DNA of 25,576 nt. Origin: Candidatus Gastranaerophilales bacterium. Its GTDB lineage: Bacteria; Cyanobacteriota; Vampirovibrionia; Gastranaerophilales; Gastranaerophilaceae. The DNA is taken from contig CANQAW010000004.1 of assembly GCA_947589525.1 (NCBI GenBank), forward strand, positions 1 to 25,576. Direction: 5' to 3'. A program made the position numbers and the translations under genes. Of the stretch, positions 24,410 through 25,576 are shown in pieces. The notes beneath the pieces were generated by a model. That model saw only the letters and a list, made by a program, of their open reading frames with translations, had not been told where the DNA came from and searched no databases. The first letter of the stretch is position 1. Each line of letters starts with the position of its first letter.

Positions 24410-24664
24410 TTAGACTACTAATGATAAAATTAACGATACCCAATTCATAGATATGTTCAAAAGAATATTGGGAAAACCAACAAACCCTTTTATTGTAATT
24501 TTTCCAATTGTAGGAAGCTCTTTAATAGCTTTTGAAATTTCATACATCATGGCTTGTTTTGCACCAGAATTTACCTGCATATAATTAGTAAATATTTTAT
24601 ATGCAGGGTTATTTTTATCATACTGTCTCGCATCTTCAACAGTAATTTTTGCTTTAAGTAGCAG
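24410..24664 (-). CDS. Small ORF of 84 codons, unknown function, non-standard start or frameshifted
   Basis: An open minus-strand frame reading LLLKAKITVEDARQYDKNNP and onward to SLILSLVV, with a hydrophobic C-terminus (about residues 61-84). It has no ATG, GTG or TTG at its head. AGGGGAG lies 7 bases before CTG at 24664, the start used here. The preceding membrane-protein gene ends 2 bases upstream in another frame over AAAAGGGG; the same frame is open back through that run, so a single-base change or ribosomal slip there would fuse the two. It has protein-like composition, but family and function are not recognised. An internal ATG start would leave about 56 residues. Confidence 0.5.
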   Translation of the reverse strand: MLLKAKITVEDARQYDKNNPAYKIFTNYMQVNSGAKQAMMYEISKAIKELPTIGKITIKGFVGFPNILLNISMNWVSLILSLVV

Positions 24665-24666
24665 TA

Positions 24667-25407
24667 TTAATCTCCCCTTTTGTGTTTTTCCAGATAATCT
24701 TGATATGTGTCAAATAAATATTGCTTTGTTTCTTCATAATTTTGCATTATTGAAGTAGTTATATTTTCAATTTTTTGATAAGACAGCTTATATATTAAAG
24801 ATTTTTTATAAGTTTCTACCCTATCGATATTTTTTTTGTAAATTTTTAAAACCTTAAGGTTGTAATTTCCTTGTAGTTTTTCTTCAGATATTTTTTCAAT
24901 ATTTTTAAAAAAAGTATCGTACTTATAGTTCGTTCTTAAGCCATAATTTGTTATAATTACTTTTGTTCTTAGATGGTAGAAATAAATGATGTACAATGTT
25001 GCACTCAAACAAATTATATAAAACAAAAAATCAATCTTTGAAAAATATTCTTTCGCAACTTGTGGAAAGGCTATACCAATTGCATAACCTGCAAAAAACA
25101 AAATAATATTATATAAAATTCTGATTGGCAATAATTTTAATTCATAAACAACAAATTCATCTTTAAAAAACTTTTTTTGCATAAAAAACAATTCAATTTT
25201 TTGTATTAAATAATACAAAGGCGGTGTAATGATTGCAATGAAAGCTGTAGTTAAATATGGAATATTTTTTAAATCAGGATTATAATAATAGGTCAATATG
25301 CAACAACAAGAAAAACACAATAAAAAAGCATAAGAACAAATATCTAAAAAAATGGATTTTAATCTAAATTTTAAATACTTATCTTTGTCTTTTAGCTTTG
25401 ATTGCAT
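24667..25407 (-). CDS. Four-helix membrane protein with cytoplasmic PH-like tail, unknown function
   Basis: A 246-aa protein with four hydrophobic segments (about 20-41, 50-69, 97-115 and 126-144) and a C-terminal 100-residue soluble part beginning RTKVIITNYGLRTN and KNIEKISEE, the usual look of a bacterial PH-like domain placed after membrane helices, then charged helices with KKNIDRVETYKKSL. Unlike the preceding genes it is Lys/Tyr/Ile-rich with many Cys in the first helix (CFSCCC). AAGGAG lies 9 bases before the ATG. It follows the cut-off gene at the window edge by 43 bases and precedes the 84-codon ORF by 2 bases; all three probably form one transcript. The domain call is from pattern only. 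Confidence 0.75.
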   Translation of the reverse strand: MQSKLKDKDKYLKFRLKSIFLDICSYAFLLCFSCCCILTYYYNPDLKNIPYLTTAFIAIITPPLYYLIQKIELFFMQKKFFKDEFVVYELKLLPIRILYNIILFFAGYAIGIAFPQVAKEYFSKIDFLFYIICLSATLYIIYFYHLRTKVIITNYGLRTNYKYDTFFKNIEKISEEKLQGNYNLKVLKIYKKNIDRVETYKKSLIYKLSYQKIENITTSIMQNYEETKQYLFDTYQDYLEKHKRGD

Positions 25408-25450
25408 TTATAATTGCTCCTTATCTTCACTTAAAACCAACATTTATTTT

Positions 25451-25576
25451 TTATTCTAACATTTTTCTAATTTTTTCATAACATTGTTTGTGTTTTTTAT
25501 TTCCGCCGAGATAATGAATCTTGCCGTTTTTCAACTTTATATTCATAATGTCATACGCATTATTCCAACTTATACT
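25451..25576 (-). CDS. C-terminal fragment of an unknown protein (5' end off window)
   Basis: The last 41 codons of a minus-strand gene entering from the right edge: SISWNNAYDIMNIKLKNGKI, then HYLGGNKKHKQCYEKIRKML and E, stop TAA at 25453-25451. The strand-turn-strand pattern followed by a basic helix could end a PH-like or similar small beta domain, as in the next gene, but the piece is too short for a family call. The frame is open to the edge. Confidence 0.6.
   Translation of the reverse strand, partial: SISWNNAYDIMNIKLKNGKIHYLGGNKKHKQCYEKIRKMLE

Noticed and set aside
1..25576. CRISPR array, insertion sequence or prophage
   Set aside because: No regularly spaced repeats, transposase, integrase or phage structural genes were seen; the only direct repeat is the tRNA-linked module near 24000-24165.

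Overview
The window is about two-thirds A+T, gene-dense, and reads like a chromosome segment of a non-photosynthetic relative of cyanobacteria, most likely a gut-type Gastranaerophilales (Melainabacteria/Vampirovibrionia). The support is indirect. The F1-ATPase beta and epsilon genes form a two-gene unit apart from the other ATP synthase genes, as in cyanobacteria. The protein at the left edge resembles the cyanobacterial DUF1822 family. A rubredoxin-first ('reverse') rubrerythrin points to an anaerobe. Two very large unrecognised proteins begin with a similar short peptide ending in VAF(K/T)S, which I associate with this lineage from memory. No taxonomic search could be run.

Layout. 1-1166 (-): the N-terminal 388 residues of a DUF1822-like protein with an anti-sigma-type zinc motif and one membrane segment, cut by the window edge. 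1315-3381 (+): glyS. 3388-6672 (-): ilvD, a single MCE-domain (MlaD-like) protein and a DEDDh exonuclease, tightly packed. 6821-9042 (+): a Nudix-fold regulator with a degenerate Nudix box, an isopropylmalate isomerase/aconitase-type small subunit and an NAD-type isocitrate dehydrogenase. 9138-9671 (+): reverse rubrerythrin, closed by a strong terminator. 9783-12470 (+): an 895-aa all-helical protein of unknown function. 12632-13676 (+): a small unknown protein and upp. 13678-19391 (-): tmk, a secreted TPR protein, a NarL/LuxR-type response regulator, a degenerate histidine-kinase-like protein, then atpD and atpC. 19504-21489 (+): a 661-aa protein with a C-terminal HExxH domain resembling the anthrax lethal factor family. 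21606-23944 (+): a MerR-like coiled-coil protein overlapping a soluble PAS/GAF histidine kinase. 23945-24409: no protein gene; it holds tRNA-Arg(UCU) and, just upstream, a decayed direct repeat of the 5' part of that tRNA with its leader. 24410-25576 (-): a cluster of unrecognised genes (a cut-off C-terminus, a four-helix membrane protein and an 84-codon ORF lacking a standard start), possibly accessory DNA beside the tRNA.

How the genes work together. Housekeeping genes (glyS, ilvD, upp, tmk, atpDC, tRNA-Arg) are mixed with regulatory pairs. The Nudix regulator, small subunit and dehydrogenase are probably one transcript linking a metabolite sensor to the citrate/isocitrate or isopropylmalate branch. 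The most unusual material is the pair of giant proteins with the shared N-terminal peptide, one with a lethal-factor-like zincin domain, the duplicated hairpin-leader-tRNA module, the kinase-like protein that has lost its ATP-binding signatures beside an intact response regulator, and the gene cluster at the right edge.
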